64,000 bases of DNA, taken from positions 8,884,501 through 8,948,500 of the forward strand of contig JALMGJ010000020.1 in NCBI GenBank assembly GCA_023362775.1, in the 5' to 3' direction. Position 1 is the stretch's first letter. Every line of letters starts with the position of its first letter. The DNA is from Charina bottae (taxonomy: Eukaryota > Chordata > Lepidosauria > Squamata > Charinaidae). The notes beneath the pieces were generated by a model. The model ran no database searches, was not told where the DNA came from, and saw only the letters and a list, made by a program, of their open reading frames with translations. This document shows, in pieces, positions 9,933 through 21,504 of the stretch. A program made the position numbers and the translations under genes.

Positions 9933-10189
9933 ATGTATAGTCGAAGGCTTTCACGGCCGGAATCCGATGGTTGTTGTGGGTTTTCCGGGCTGTGTGGCCG
10001 TGTTCTGGCAGTTTTGGTTCCTAATGTCTCGCCAGTCGCTGTGGCTGGCATCTTCAGAGGACAGGAGCACAGAGAGAATCTTCTAGCTGTGCTCCTGTCC
10101 TCTGAAGATGCCAGCCACAGCGACTGGCGAAACGTTAGGAACCAAAACTGCCAGAACACGGCCACACAGCCCGGAAAACCCACAACAAC
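9933..10189. mobile_element. Penelope-like foldback element
   Basis: Two arms of about 100 bp (9971-10072 and 10087-10188) are near-perfect reverse complements around a 14-bp centre, with the typical reptile sequence gggttttccgggctgtgtgg. Flanks carry a 13-bp duplication, cattaaataaata, at 9920-9932 and 10190-10202, proving insertion as a unit. The inverted arrangement matches the terminal-repeat organisation known for Penelope-like retroelements. No reverse transcriptase is present. Each arm carries a hammerhead-like core; the left arm's core has GAGA instead of GAAA. Confidence 0.75.
10098..10140 (+). ncRNA. Hammerhead-like ribozyme motif (Penelope type)
   Basis: Read on the plus strand: stem I strand TCCT (10098-10101), core CTGAAGA (10102-10108), one extra T, stem II GCCAG/CTGGC (10110-10114 with 10124-10128), core GAAA (10129-10132), the self-complementary AACGTT, and stem I partner AGGA (10137-10140). 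This matches the hammerhead core CUGANGA...GAAA. Departures from the textbook form are the extra base between the core and stem II and a very short stem III, which would suit a dimeric ribozyme through the ACGT palindrome. Cleavage ability is inferred, not shown. Confidence 0.55.
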
Positions 10190-10365
10190 CATTAAATAAA
10201 TAGCTTGAAAGGTTGGTTCACACTTGGCTTCCTGAACTGACAGTTATAATATCTACCTAGAAACTGCTTGGAGAAATATTCATTAGGACTGGCAGTCAAT
10301 TAGATTAATTAATTGATTAGTTGATTAATCAGCATCAACATAAAAATAAGACAATAGCTCTGAAA

Positions 10366-10449
10366 TGTTATATACCACCCAGAGTTCCCTGGTTGGAAGG
10401 AGATGGGCGGTAATAAAAATTTAAATAATAAATAAATAAATAAATAAAT
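10366..10449 (+). mobile_element. CR1/L3-type LINE 3' end fragment
   Basis: Contains taccacccagagttccctgg and gagatgggcggtaataaa followed by an AATA-repeat tail, the standard terminal block of squamate CR1/L3 LINEs in forward orientation. Only about the last 80 bp is present, typical of severe 5' truncation. Confidence 0.75.
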
Positions 10450-10638
10450 GATTTGTTTCGATAGCAAGCGTGTATTTTCCAACAGCACTATCTTTACGGG
10501 GCATTCCCTTCTGTGGCACAGAAAAAGCCTCTGACAAAGTGCTGCAGTTTTTGTGAATGGCAACTATCAATATAACATCGCATACGTATGAACCAGATTT
10601 ACAGAAGAAATGTCCTTGACTTCTGACAGTCAGGTTCT

Positions 10639-10671
10639 CCAAGTCACAAAATATATTGTTTTGTGACTTGG
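10639..10671. repeat. 13-bp perfect inverted repeat
   Basis: CCAAGTCACAAAA at 10639-10651 and its exact reverse complement at 10659-10671 flank a 7-bp AT-rich loop. I cannot assign it to a transposon family and see no flanking duplication. Confidence 0.8.
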
Positions 10672-13087
10672 ACGCTCCAAGAGTAACCAGAAATCAAGAT
10701 GTGAAATGTTACATTAAATGTTAAAACCATTTATGAGCCGGGTGGTATACTGACAAATAAACCAAATAAACAGAATCTAGCAGAAACAGAAAGAAGAAGC
10801 AACAATAGGGAGAAATAAAACTAAAACCAGCTAAGCCAAAAACTCAAGAGTAAAAGTGCATTTCGCCTTCTCTTTCACATCTAATGAGGAGTTTGCAGAT
10901 GGAAATTCAAACCCCAGCCATGGGCAACTGATGCAAAGGCCTTGCTTTTTCCATAATAGTCCTCCTTTTACATAGAAAGGGAATTCAGAGTGAAGAAGGA
11001 AATTACAAGGAGTACATAGGCACTTGATGTAGGATCTAAGCCTTCTAGAGCTTCACAAGTAAGCACCACACTTCTACTGAACCCATACATTAAACTGAGT
11101 CTGATAAATCAACCCCCTGAATTGAACTGTAATAATATTTGCTGAACAACCTTATACTGGCTAGTAACTACAAAACTGAAGATTTTGAATTATCTTTGGA
11201 GATAAATAGACCACCTTCCATTTATGATGGTTATGAACAGCATGGCCAGATCATCTCTGCCCCAAAAGAGGTTGACCTGCACAGACAACAGCACCAAAGA
11301 AGATACTTAGGGCAACCTGCTAACTAAACAACAAGGCTGAAACAACAACTTCTACCAAACTAGAGACGCACTAAAATTATTTTCCAATTCCAGGATCACT
11401 TCTGTGTTAATATCTATTCCTAATGCCCACAGACACATCAAAACAACTTACTTTTGCCAGAGTTTGAGATTTTTTGACTTTGCCATTATGGATCGTATTC
11501 ATTCTCTGTATCCTAGAAATCTAGCAGCCTGTGCCTTCCACCAGGGCAAAATCATTAAAATTCAGATCTAGAAGAGTCATATTAACCTCTTTCCCAACCT
11601 GATATAGGAGGTTTAAGAAAAAATTAAGCGAATTGTGTGAAAAATGAATTAACGAGCATAATCTAGCAGAGGTAAAGTCCCCCCAATCTGTATAATCGCT
11701 ATATGCTTCCACCCTTCATTAAGATTTCTGGGCAAGCTAAGGAATGCTGTTTGCCTCGTGTCCCTTTCAGTTCCTCAAAGCAGGTTTTCCCTTTTCTACC
11801 GGTGATACAATTCTGTGCTTTTCCATTCTAAAGATGAGCAATAGACCCTGGTCCTATGGCCACAAACTTTTTCTTGTTCAAGGCCCAGCAAGCCTGGCCT
11901 CTCCCTGAGCACACAACAGCATTGTCTTGCTCATGCCTGCAATGATGAAGCAAGACTATTTTTATACACCAGAATCTTCATCTCCAAACCATCTAATCTG
12001 GCAAATATTTAGAACGTAAATGGGCACCGATTCACTTTCTCCGAGAGTAGGGTTTTTTAATATTATTATTAAAAGAGCATTCTGAATAGTTTCCCTTTCT
12101 GTGGAGCTCAAGAGGTTGCCCTGATGGCACTGCCAACAGCAGCCCACTTAAGCCAGCATTACACCGATTACAAAATCCTTGGCTTCTTGAAAAAAGAAAA
12201 CACAGGGCTATTGATCAGTGCTGGAATTGCATATTCATGAGGAGGCAGGATGGGAAGAGAGGACCGTTCTTGCTTAGCCTTGACTTTAACAAGCTTTTTT
12301 CTACATGACACTTTAAAAAGATACGCTGTTTGTAATTCTAGAATAAATTAGATCACTTAATGAAGAAGCTGCTTTCCCTTAGAAATCAAAATACCTTGTC
12401 AATATGCCATAAAATACTTCACTTTTTGAAAATGTTGATGAAACAGATTTGGTAAGGGGAGCAGAACTGGGGAAAGATGAATGCGAAGTTTAATAAGGAG
12501 ACTCTCATATGAGAAGACTGTCAACCCTGAGAACTGTCTCCCCAAGCCTGCCAAGGAGAGAAGCCATCAACACCTTCTTGAAGCAACTCAAGTGGCAGAG
12601 CCATCACCTCTTCCCAGAAACAGTGAAACCTGGAAACAGTTTAATAATCAGCTAGACAGGACCTCTGAATTTCCAAGAAGGGATGAACAAAGCAGTCCAA
12701 CATCCTGCCAGCAATAAGGCCATTAACAACTTTTCCCTTGCTTTACTGGTGAGTAGAAGTGTAAATTTGCTGTCTCATGGACAAGAGCAGCTCATCTCAT
12801 CGAAAGCATCTTACAACTTTGAGTTAAGGTGAATTTCTCATTTCAGGCTAGTGGTCCACTGTTCATACAGCACAAATAATAATTTAGCTTTTTCCAGCTC
12901 TTGGAAATGATATGGTTATAGATTACATTAATATCTCCCTTTTTCTCCATCAGGAACTCAAGGTGATAGAGAGAGGGATACAACCCAGTCCTGGCCAGGC
13001 TCAGAACTTCTGCAAAGGGCCTGCCTCTCATGCTTTCAGTTCAGACCACAATGGGGGAATTGTTGCAAAGATCAGATGGACACTGAC

Positions 13088-13269
13088 CGGTCTTGTAGAT
13101 CTCATAACGCAGGGAGAAGCCAGCACCTTGACGCGCATAGTCTGAGGTGAATTTGATATACAGAGAAGGGCCGGATGAAGTGATAGTAGGTGGAGCGATG
13201 TTTCCACAATGTTTTCCCAGAAGATCAGCATTTTCACTATCCCCGTCCCGTATTTCAATAAAATCATAC
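13088..13269 (-). CDS. NRP2: Neuropilin-2 exon 3: second half of CUB domain a1
   Basis: Encodes the C-terminal half of the first CUB domain. The exon starts with the last base of a Lys codon split with exon 2, then reads YDFIEIRDGDSENADLLGKH and on to GFSLRYEIYKT. The Asp of YDFIE and the Asp of FTSDYA are at CUB calcium-ligand positions, and the Cys of KHCG is the partner of a Cys in exon 2. The acceptor is cattgacag, with few pyrimidines, ending at 13270; the donor gtcagt starts at 13087. Length 182 nt; ends one base into a Gly codon completed by exon 4. The frame is open and joins exons 2 and 4 without shift. Confidence 0.97.
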
Positions 13270-13461
13270 CTGTCAATGGGATAAGGGAAAAAAGAACAAC
13301 ATTAAGACAAAGACTTCCAGGAAAAAAATTAAAAACCTTTACATTTTCACAGGCATTTTATATTTAACACATAGCAACTGATCTTGCGTGACAAAGCCAG
13401 TTTCCTATGGCCCTGATCCTTGATGCAACAAACAAATGCACTACATTTTAATCACCTAACA

Positions 13462-13714
13462 CAGAGCTTTCCAAACTTTTCATGTTGGTGACACAGTTTT
13501 TGGACATGCATCATTTCGCGACACACTCTTACAGCAGCGCACAAGGCAGGCACTAGGACCTGTGCAGAATCACAGCAGGTTTGCAGGCAGCAAGGCACAA
13601 GGCAGGCATTAGGACCTGCGCGGAATCCTGGCAGGGCTCGGAGGCAGCAGCAGCCGCGACACACCCAGACACTGCAGCCGAAACGTGTCCCGACACACAG
13701 TTTGGAAAGCTCTG
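13462..13714. mobile_element. Non-autonomous hAT element, subfamily A
   Basis: A 253-bp element with terminal inverted repeats beginning CAGAGCTTTCCAAAC and a perfect 8-bp target-site duplication, acctaaca, at 13454-13461 and 13715-13722. The 8-bp duplication and the CA...TG ends point to the hAT superfamily. It has no transposase. The inside holds an imperfect tandem block (gcacaaggcaggcactagga repeated twice). It is closely related to the copy at 17810-18071. Confidence 0.92.
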
Positions 13715-16700
13715 ACCTAACACTTTCTTGTAGCATTCCGTCATCAATATTGTGCTGTCAAATTATTCTGCTGAACAGAAGTCACTGCATACCCTCCAGA
13801 TAGTTTGACAGCAACAACATTCAGACAAGTTGCATTTCTGTTCATTTATTGAAAATAGTTCAGTATCTAAATATTTTTGATGTCCTGGGACTCATTGTGA
13901 TAAACGTATCACATCCCTGGCACACAAAACAGAGAGCTCGAGAGATTTCCTCGCTTCTGACCTTTCCATTTACTTATGTATTTTTAAAAAATGTTTTTAC
14001 TTATGCTTTGCTATATTCTGAGCTTCATATCTTTGCTGATGTTTATTGTGTGAAAAAAATATTAATAACTTGAAGCATAGCAAACACATCTTCAGGTAGT
14101 GAATACTTGATAGTGAAGGAATATTTGCAAATTTAACTTGTTTCTTGCATTTGTTAACATACAAACATGGCTATACCTCTTATAATTAATCAGGCAGGAA
14201 GTGATCTTCATTTCAGATTATGAGAATCCTATCTGGAATATTGAGCCAGGATTCCTCATTCCTTATTTAATTAATTAAATTTGGACACTGCCCAACTCCC
14301 AGTGACTTTGGTCCCTTGCTGGCACCTTAAATCGCCCTGAACAATATATGTGTTCATACGGAATGAATATAAGGCAAAATGACTTTTGAAATGTTAGTCC
14401 ATTCTTAGTGTTATGTTTGGATGACTAAACCTAGGGCAGTCTGGCAATAGCTTATTCTGTTTTTCTACCTTTCCCAAAATGGTTAGAGATCAAACAAGAG
14501 CCTGCCCACCCCACAACTTCATCTTTTGCTTTCATCAGATGACTTGTCAACCTAGAAAACAAAGAAAAAGGAAGAGCAATGTGGGTGGAAAATGGGGAGA
14601 TGGTTCATCACACTCCGTGCATTCATCAATGAACCTGCCCCATAAATCTAGCTACCAACACGGAATTAAGTTGGGCTCTCAGCTGGGATTTGGGACTAGC
14701 CTTGCTCTGGTTGTCTTGGGGAATGACCTGTGCTTGGAAATGGTCCTGAGAATAAGCCACTGCTATTCCTTTTGGACTTCTTATGGCTACATACCACTGA
14801 CCACAGCATCCTTTTGGAATGGCTGGGCTTCGGTGATTCTGCTTAACTGCAGTTCTGTCCAGAAGGTGGTGTTGGAGAACCAAAGAACTCCACCCTCTCC
14901 CGATGCCATTAAGTATCTAAACAAAACCACTGGGAGAGTCATGGGAGCTTGCAAAGAGATGTCATGAGGACATTAATGACACCTAGTTCTTTGAATGGTG
15001 CCCAAGTTTAGTAATGGGGCGGATGGGAGTGAACAAATCAAAAGAAGTTTTCAGATCGTTCCAAAATATCCATACTATATTAATCTTGAACACTGACTGT
15101 TGTTAAATAAAAGGGAGAGAATGATGGGTCTGGGGCACTTGTGGCTTGCTCTAAGAGCACAGTGAGTTCATTGCTGAGGTTGGTCTGAAGAGGAACTTAG
15201 CAAGTCATAGCTTATTCATTCCATAAGACCTTTTCCCACTCATTTTCTTCCTCTTCCTGTAGATGTTTCTCATAGTTCTTTCCCTGTCTTGCCCTTGAAA
15301 GCATCCCTCTCCCTATGGATGTCTGTTCCCTAGGCCACGTCCAAGCTCTAATCACCTCCAATCTACTCTTCTCAAGAAAATTCACGGCTGAGGATGATGG
15401 GGTTGTCACTCTGAAAACAAAATCTGATGGAGAAAGTCTGAAATGTTTTTCTTGCTTCTCAGCATTACAATTGAGGTATACTATATTTTGGTTGCTTTGT
15501 TTGAACAGACTTGTGATTACTCCTGACACGAACTCTCCCCCTTAATTTGTACTGCCCTGTACTGTAGCTGCAGATTCAGAACACATTTGCAGGAAACCGC
15601 CCCTTCCCTTCCTTTTATTTATTTGTTTTGGGTTAACCTGTTAAAAAAACAGCATGTTACCACTCTCCCTCTCTGAGGAGGAGGAAAATAGCGTGTTGGA
15701 CATGAAATGACTCTCATGGGACTCATTCCTTTCCCGCGAGGCACACATTGCCAAACAACCACCCTAAACAAACTTATAGGAACTCAATATGCCACCAGCT
15801 AGACTAACCGGGTAGTCTTTCATATCACTCCTTTCTAGGAATCAGTCAGGCTTCACTCCAAAGACAAATGCCTGAGGCAATGACACCTTCTATCTATAGG
15901 CTTAGCCTATAGGCTCTGCTAAGAAGATCCTGCTGGGTCAGCAGCCAGATCCAGCCATCGGCCTGTCAAAAGAGAAGGGCAAGGGGTGTCCTTCAAGGAG
16001 CAAAGAGAAAGGCAGGAGGGAACACCAGCCTTAAATAGCCAAGCTCTGCCTACCTAGGAAGGGAGCCAAAGAGAGAGGGGTTTGAAGGACGAAGAACAAG
16101 GCCGCAAGGAAAGCCTCTTGATACCGAATGCTGCTTTTCGAAAGGCAGGAAGAAGAGGGGCACTGGAAAAGGGCAGGGGCTGTGGGACTGGTGCAAATCT
16201 GCCTCTCCAACCACCATGGGAGAAAGAGAGGGATTTGTTTTCAAAGACAGACCAACCTTTCACATCTGAGAACCACTGCTGAACAGCAATACTATAACAC
16301 AAGTCTTAAAATGGGCACATTCAATTAAAGAAGCAATAAGCTTCCCAAAACTCCTTCCCAAACTTGGACCCCTCCATTTTGAGGCACTCACCCACCCGTC
16401 CCAGTTAAGTCTGGCAGCTGGCCCCCAAAAGGTTGCCTTCCCTACCACAGCTGTAGGATAGCTATAACGCAATCACAGGTATCACCCTTGCACACTACTT
16501 AACTCTAAATTATTTGGATTATAGCCAGTGCTAATACACACACACTCCACTCAAATCAGTCTACTGCAGGATAAAGGCCTGATAATATAATACAATCTAC
16601 TGTAGTAATATATAGTAGTATATAGTATTACTATAGTAATGTATAATATAATCTACTCTGCTGGTCTAGTGTATGTCAGTAGACAGATGTCTTTCTACTT

Positions 16701-17490
16701 CCCAGTCGAGGGCTTAAAATCATCCAGCCAGCTTCCATGCCTACAGGAGAACTACAACCTGGCTCTCCCCATTCCTAGGCTGGCACCTTTACCACTACAC
16801 CATTCTGGTTCTCATATGTCTCAGTCTCTCCCTACAGATAGTTTCACTGACTGAACGCTGAATACAGCAATGCGGATCAGTCATGCTTTTTCTTCTTTAT
16901 ATTTCTGAAACATTTTTTTTAAAATTATGTTTTAGGACAGAGCTGGGATTGGAGTTTGAAACTACGGTTGAATATGTAAAAGGAGGCGGTGGGATCTTCA
17001 GGTTCAAAGCTATAGATGAGCAAAAGTTTTTTTTAGAAAGAGTCCAATGTTACACCTCCGCATGAAGAACTTCTTTGTAAAACCAGTAGGGTGTCCTTTG
17101 AGACACCAAGTTCCATGCTTAGCTACAAATAGAACTATGCTGTATGCACCACCCAGTGTTTCATCTGCCAGCATATAAAATTCATTTGAAAATAGCTGTG
17201 ATAAACTACTACATAAAATCACATTTTCCCTGTAGTGAATACTGTAATTTGTTCTCAAGTAGATATGATATGAGGTTTCCTGGAAAAGTAAGACAAAATA
17301 CATAACTGGTTTTTTAGAAATTATTTAAGAAAGCAGTAAATTCCTTACAATGTAATGTGGAACATATATACCTGGTATAATTCCTTCCAATTATATAGGG
17401 AATACAATTGTCACTGCAGACAATGGGTCTTGTATAGAATTTGCTAGTTACTTATCATAATTGTTAGGAGTATTAAGAAGTACTGCATTA

Positions 17491-17719
17491 CAGGTAGTCC
17501 TCGTTTAGCGACTACCTCATTTAGCAACCATTTGTAGTTGCGACAATGATGAAAACGTAACTTTGCGACCAATCCTCACTTTTACAATTTTTGCAGGTTT
17601 GTAAAGCAAAGGAAAGCTGAAGTAAGATCATAAGTAGGGTCACAGTTTCACTTAGCGATCACTTCACTTAACAACCGAGTTGCCAGTACCAATTGTGGTC
17701 GCTAAACGAGGACTACCTG
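17491..17719. mobile_element. Mariner/pogo-type MITE
   Basis: A 229-bp element with inverted termini CAGGTAGTCCTCGTTTAGCG at the left and the matching reverse complement at the right, flanked by TA at both sides (17489-17490 and 17720-17721). TA duplication and short inverted repeats indicate the Tc1/mariner (pogo/Tigger-like) superfamily. No transposase is present, so it is non-autonomous. Confidence 0.88.
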
Positions 17720-17809
17720 TATACAAGAATAGGTGATGCAGGAATCCCTTAAAAGGGATGATCCATCTACTAGAATGCCCAAAGTGTCCCTTACTTGATC
17801 TCTCTACAC

Positions 17810-18071
17810 CAGAGCTTTCCAAACTGTTCATGTTGGTGACACACTTTTTAGACATGCATCATTTCGTGACACACTCTTACAGCAGGGCACAAGGCAGGCA
17901 CTAGGACCTGCGCGGAATCACAGCAGGTTTGGAGGCAGCAAGGCACAAGGCAGGCACTAGGACCTACGTGGAATCCTGGCAGGGCTCAGAGGCAGCAGCA
18001 GCAGCCGCGACACACCCAGACACTGCAGCTGACACACTAATGTGTCGCGACACACAGTTTGGAAAGCTCTG
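17810..18071. mobile_element. Non-autonomous hAT element, subfamily A
   Basis: A 262-bp copy of the same element as 13462-13714, with ends CAGAGCTTTCC...GGAAAGCTCTG. The flanking 8-mers are ctctacac (17802-17809) and ctttacac (18072-18079), one mismatch, so the insertion is somewhat aged. The inside again carries the doubled gcacaaggcaggcactagga block. Confidence 0.9.
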
Positions 18072-18299
18072 CTTTACACCATGGAGAAGCAGCATAGCAA
18101 TAGCAGAATTTGTTAATATATTGAGTACTATTGTATTTAAGAGAAAAGCTAACTATTGTATAAAATAAACATACACTCATAAAATAGGAGTATTGCTTTT
18201 CAATATTATATTTGTTCTTCTGGGACTAAACTCTACTGACCTCCCCAAGTCCTGTTAATTTGCCTCATTGTGGAGTGGTGGAGATGTTCCTGGGAGGAT

Positions 18300-18571
18300 G
18301 AACAAAGGGTGGATCAAATTATCCTATATCAGACACATTATGTGAAGACCTAGGTCTCTGGAAAAGGTTTTAATACTGAGAAAGGTAGAAGGAAAGAGAA
18401 GAAGAGGATGACCAGCAGCAAGGTGGATGGACTCAGTTACATTGGTGATGGGTGCACCGTTAGAAGAGCTGAAAGACCAGATCAGGGACAGATCCTCATG
18501 GAGAAAATCTATTTATGTGGTCGCTAACAGTCGACACTGACTTGGTGGCACATAATCAATCAATCAATCAA
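18300..18571 (+). mobile_element. Old RTE/BovB-like LINE 3' fragment
   Basis: In one frame the translated fragment retains the C-terminal RTE signature (VEGKRRRGRP, then RWMDS), as in the intact BovB at about residues 975-990, but with stop codons. It ends gtcgacactgacttggtggc and an (AATC)n tail at 18554-18571. It is 5' truncated and inactive; the start is approximate. Confidence 0.75.
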
Positions 18572-20153
18572 ACTGTGCTGAATTCAAAAAGACTTAATTC
18601 TAATTTGGCAAGTAGAAAATGTTTGGAGCTAATAGTTTGTTGTGTGTTTTCATTAGATATGAAAATTGGTTTTAGGACACTGGGAGCTCTTTAAGAATTT
18701 TCCGTAGTTTTTATTGTCACTGCTATTAACACTAATAAAAATGAATCACCATCTGCTTGATCTTCTGACTAAGTGAATTAACTGGATATGTTTGTGCTTC
18801 CCCAAAATGTGGAAGCTGAATCTTATTTGTTTATAAATCCACATGCAGGGTATTCCCCCCCCCCAATTAATTGAAATGTTAACAATTTTAAAAGCCTGGT
18901 GATGGTGAACTTACCTGTTGAACAAAAGCCAACATTTATAATTGGCTTGTTACACAGACAGATTATGCATCAGCTCTCTCCACTCTCCTTTTGGCATTTT
19001 CTCTTACTACAAACTACTCTTGATAGCAAAAGTTCTATGAAGGATGAATTTGAGGCAGGGTTCCAGGGCCTATTTTTAATGCCATAGTTCAGTTTGGTAA
19101 CTCATGAAATAAGTTGTAACAAAGGAAGGTATTTTGGCAAGAATATTCTTCCTCTCTAGAGAATAAAGTCGATGTATCCAAAGCAACTACAGATCAGCTG
19201 CATTAAGACCTACTCACATCAAAAAGTTTTAAACCAATGAAAGTTAGTTTTCCCATTCATTTACACGAAACTGAGACACAATTAACTTCTACAGGGGTTC
19301 CACACAAATTTGGGCCAAGGGATTTTTAGGGCAGGCTATGGGTTCCGGTATTTCTTTTCTCTTTTCTTTTGCAAAATATTTCACATGAAAATGGTAGAGA
19401 GAGAAACACAAACAGCAGCAAAAATGCCGAACAAGGCATACATGTTAACACAGGATGATTTACATGGTTTTGCTTTTTCAACAGCTCCTGCGGTTTTCAC
19501 CCATGCAAAATTCTTCATTTATGTTTTTTCTACTGCACGGCTAAAGTTATCTGCACAGTGAGAGATAACCTAGATCACATTACTGGTGCTAGTGAATACT
19601 GTTTGGGCATTTGGCTAGAGACTATGTACTTTCCCTTAAGGAAAAAAGAGGGGCGGGAGGAGAAAACCATTTTATTCCAAAGATCTGGGCATTTAGACAA
19701 TAATCCCAAGAGCTACATCTTCTACATTTCAACTTAGATACAATCATGTATAATCCTACTAGTGTTGTCGCTTCTCAAATAATATTAAAAGAGAATTCTG
19801 TTTGTGCGCAGGTTTTGTTTTGTTTTGTTTTGTTTGGATTGCAAAAGAAAAAAAATTCAGCTATTTTGTAATTTGCTTTCAGAAAAGTATGATTCAGTTC
19901 CACAGGGTGGGACCATTCCGTGGTGTGATGGCATACAAAATGACTCAGCCAATCATCAGACAGCTGTTCCGTTTTTCTTTTTAAAAAAGGCAAAGACAGA
20001 CTGGGTGACCCATTGGCTAAAACGTTTTGAAATAAGTGCAGTGATTAGAGCTGCTGCCCTTTAGTACCTTTAGTAATTCTACACATGCTAGCTGTGCTTT
20101 TGAAGTAGCGAGAGCAAACTTTCTTAAACATGGGATCTCTCCTCTGTATAACT

Positions 20154-20267
20154 CAGTGTTTCTCGACCTTGGCAGCTTGAAGATGTGTGGACTTCGACTC
20201 CTAGAATTCTGGGAGTTGAAGTCCACACATCCTCAAGCTGCCAGAATCAGAAGGTTGAGAAACGCTG
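20154..20267. mobile_element. Palindromic hAT MITE
   Basis: A 114-bp hairpin-forming element with ends CAGTGTTTCTCGACCTTGG and the inverse, flanked by the perfect 8-bp duplication gtataact (20146-20153 and 20268-20275). The arms meet almost directly in the middle around ctcctagaattctgggag. It belongs to the same family as 41962-42095 but is more diverged. Confidence 0.9.
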
Positions 20268-20377
20268 GTATAACTACGCTAACCCTAACCCTAAACTATA
20301 CATGCCACAATCACATTTAATATACAATAGCGAGTCTTGGGTTTAACGTTAACTTCAAAAACACATCCTACCCTGTG

Positions 20378-20635
20378 TCTGTAGCTTGAATCATGTCAAC
20401 TGGATTTCTATTTTCTTAGTGGAAACGTTTCGCTCCTTATCCAAGGAGCTTCTTCAGTCTGAGCAAAGTTGGTAAGGGAATCCTAAATATGTTCCTAATA
20501 ATACTAATAATGGATAATAATAATAATGGATAATAATGGATAAGGAGCGAAACGTTTCCACTGAGAAAATAGAAATCCAGTTGACATGATTCAAGCTACA
20601 GACAATTCCACCTGGATGACTGAGAACCTTCATAG
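20378..20635. mobile_element. Penelope-like foldback element
   Basis: A 258-bp insertion flanked by a 17-bp perfect duplication, acacatcctaccctgtg, at 20361-20377 and 20636-20652. The left part is in minus orientation, the right part in plus; both contain ggaaacgtttc-type core and the shared tail gttgacatgattcaagc. The right arm lacks the first half of its hammerhead core. The middle is AT-rich. It is homologous to the solo arm at 50597-50711. No reverse transcriptase is present. Confidence 0.75.
20415..20463 (-). ncRNA. Hammerhead-like ribozyme motif (Penelope type)
   Basis: On the minus strand: stem I CTCAG (20459-20463), core CTGAAGA (20451-20457), an extra A, stem II GCTCC/GGAGC with a TTGGATAA loop, core GAAA (20428-20431), the palindrome AACGTT, then CTAAG (20415-20419) as stem I partner with one mismatch. 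The same layout as at 10098-10140 and 50625-50673 supports a real structure. Activity is inferred only. Confidence 0.5.
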
Positions 20636-21036
20636 ACACATCCTACCCTGTGATTTCTGTGCTCCAGCTCCAGCACTAATATCTGCAGCTGTTGCTCACG
20701 TATTTTTTTTTTAATCAAAGAGCAGAACAGATGTTTCTTTGATGCCCTGCATGGCAGCTTCCTAGAGATACCTTACCAGACGCAGTTGAAAAGAGACTTT
20801 TTTTCCTCTCTAGTACCTCACACATTATATATTTTATTCTTTTTTCCCATACCACTCTTATTCTGGAAGTGCCTGGTGCAGTTTACCCGATAATTCTCCC
20901 CCCTGCAAAAAATGAAATAAACCCATCACAATAAAACCAACAATCCTTAAAGCAAGTAAATATGTGTGAAAAAATAAGGTTCATTAAAAAGACAAAGAGA
21001 TAGTAACGTAATAGATGGTTTAAAAAGCAGCCTGAG

Positions 21037-21280
21037 AGCCAGTTTGGAGTGTTGGTTAAAGCACCAGGCTAGAAACCGGGAGACCGCGAGTTCTAGTCCC
21101 GCCTTAGACATGAAGCCAGCTGGGTGACCTTGGGCCAGTTCCTCTCTCTCAGCCCTGGGAAGGGGGCAATGGCAAACCACTTCTGAAAAACCTTGCCAAG
21201 AAAACTGCAGGGATTAGTCCAGGCAGTCACCAGGAGTCAACACTGACTCAAAGACAGACAGACACACAAACACACACACA
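21037..21280 (+). mobile_element. tRNA-derived SINE with BovB-like tail
   Basis: The head is agccagtttggagtgttgg, with a B-box-like gagttctagtcccgcct and the shared ccttgggccagttcctctct block. The 3' part (gcaatggcaaaccacttctg, then gtcaacactgactcaaag) resembles RTE/BovB 3' ends. It ends with a short CA-rich run. Flanking 10-mers gcagcctgag (21027-21036) and gcagcctaag (21281-21290) are the likely target duplication, one mismatch. Confidence 0.82.
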
Positions 21281-21504
21281 GCAGCCTAAGCTGGACTAGC
21301 ATCATTGTGCAAATACCTTGGTGAATAGGGGCTGGAAAGCCAATGCAGGTGCTAGCTGAACTTTCTCCAGGAGAGAGTTCATTCCTGGGGCATTCCTGCT
21401 GGCCCCTTCATTGGGAGCCAAGCTAACTGGTGGGACTCTTAACAGCATGGGCTGGATGGTAAGGGGTGGGGGGCAATGTTTCCAGTCCTTGTGTCCTAAA
21501 CTAT

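Larger units (their letters stand above)
7504..13087 (-). other. NRP2: NRP2 intron 3
   Basis: A 5.6-kb intron. It contains an old minus-strand LINE remnant (about 9293-9912), a Penelope-like foldback (9933-10189), a CR1/L3 3' end (about 10366-10449) and a 13-bp perfect inverted repeat (10639-10671). From 7504 to about 9290 and from 10672 to 13087 I see no recognisable gene or repeat family. Confidence 0.9.

Noticed and set aside
14479..14967. A 162-codon open frame on the plus strand
   Set aside because: No recognisable domain, no splice or promoter context, and low-complexity start; consistent with chance in a 33-kb intron.
20279..20296. Telomere-like run taaccctaaccctaaac
   Set aside because: Only about two and a half units; too short to call an interstitial telomere, and chance occurrence is plausible.
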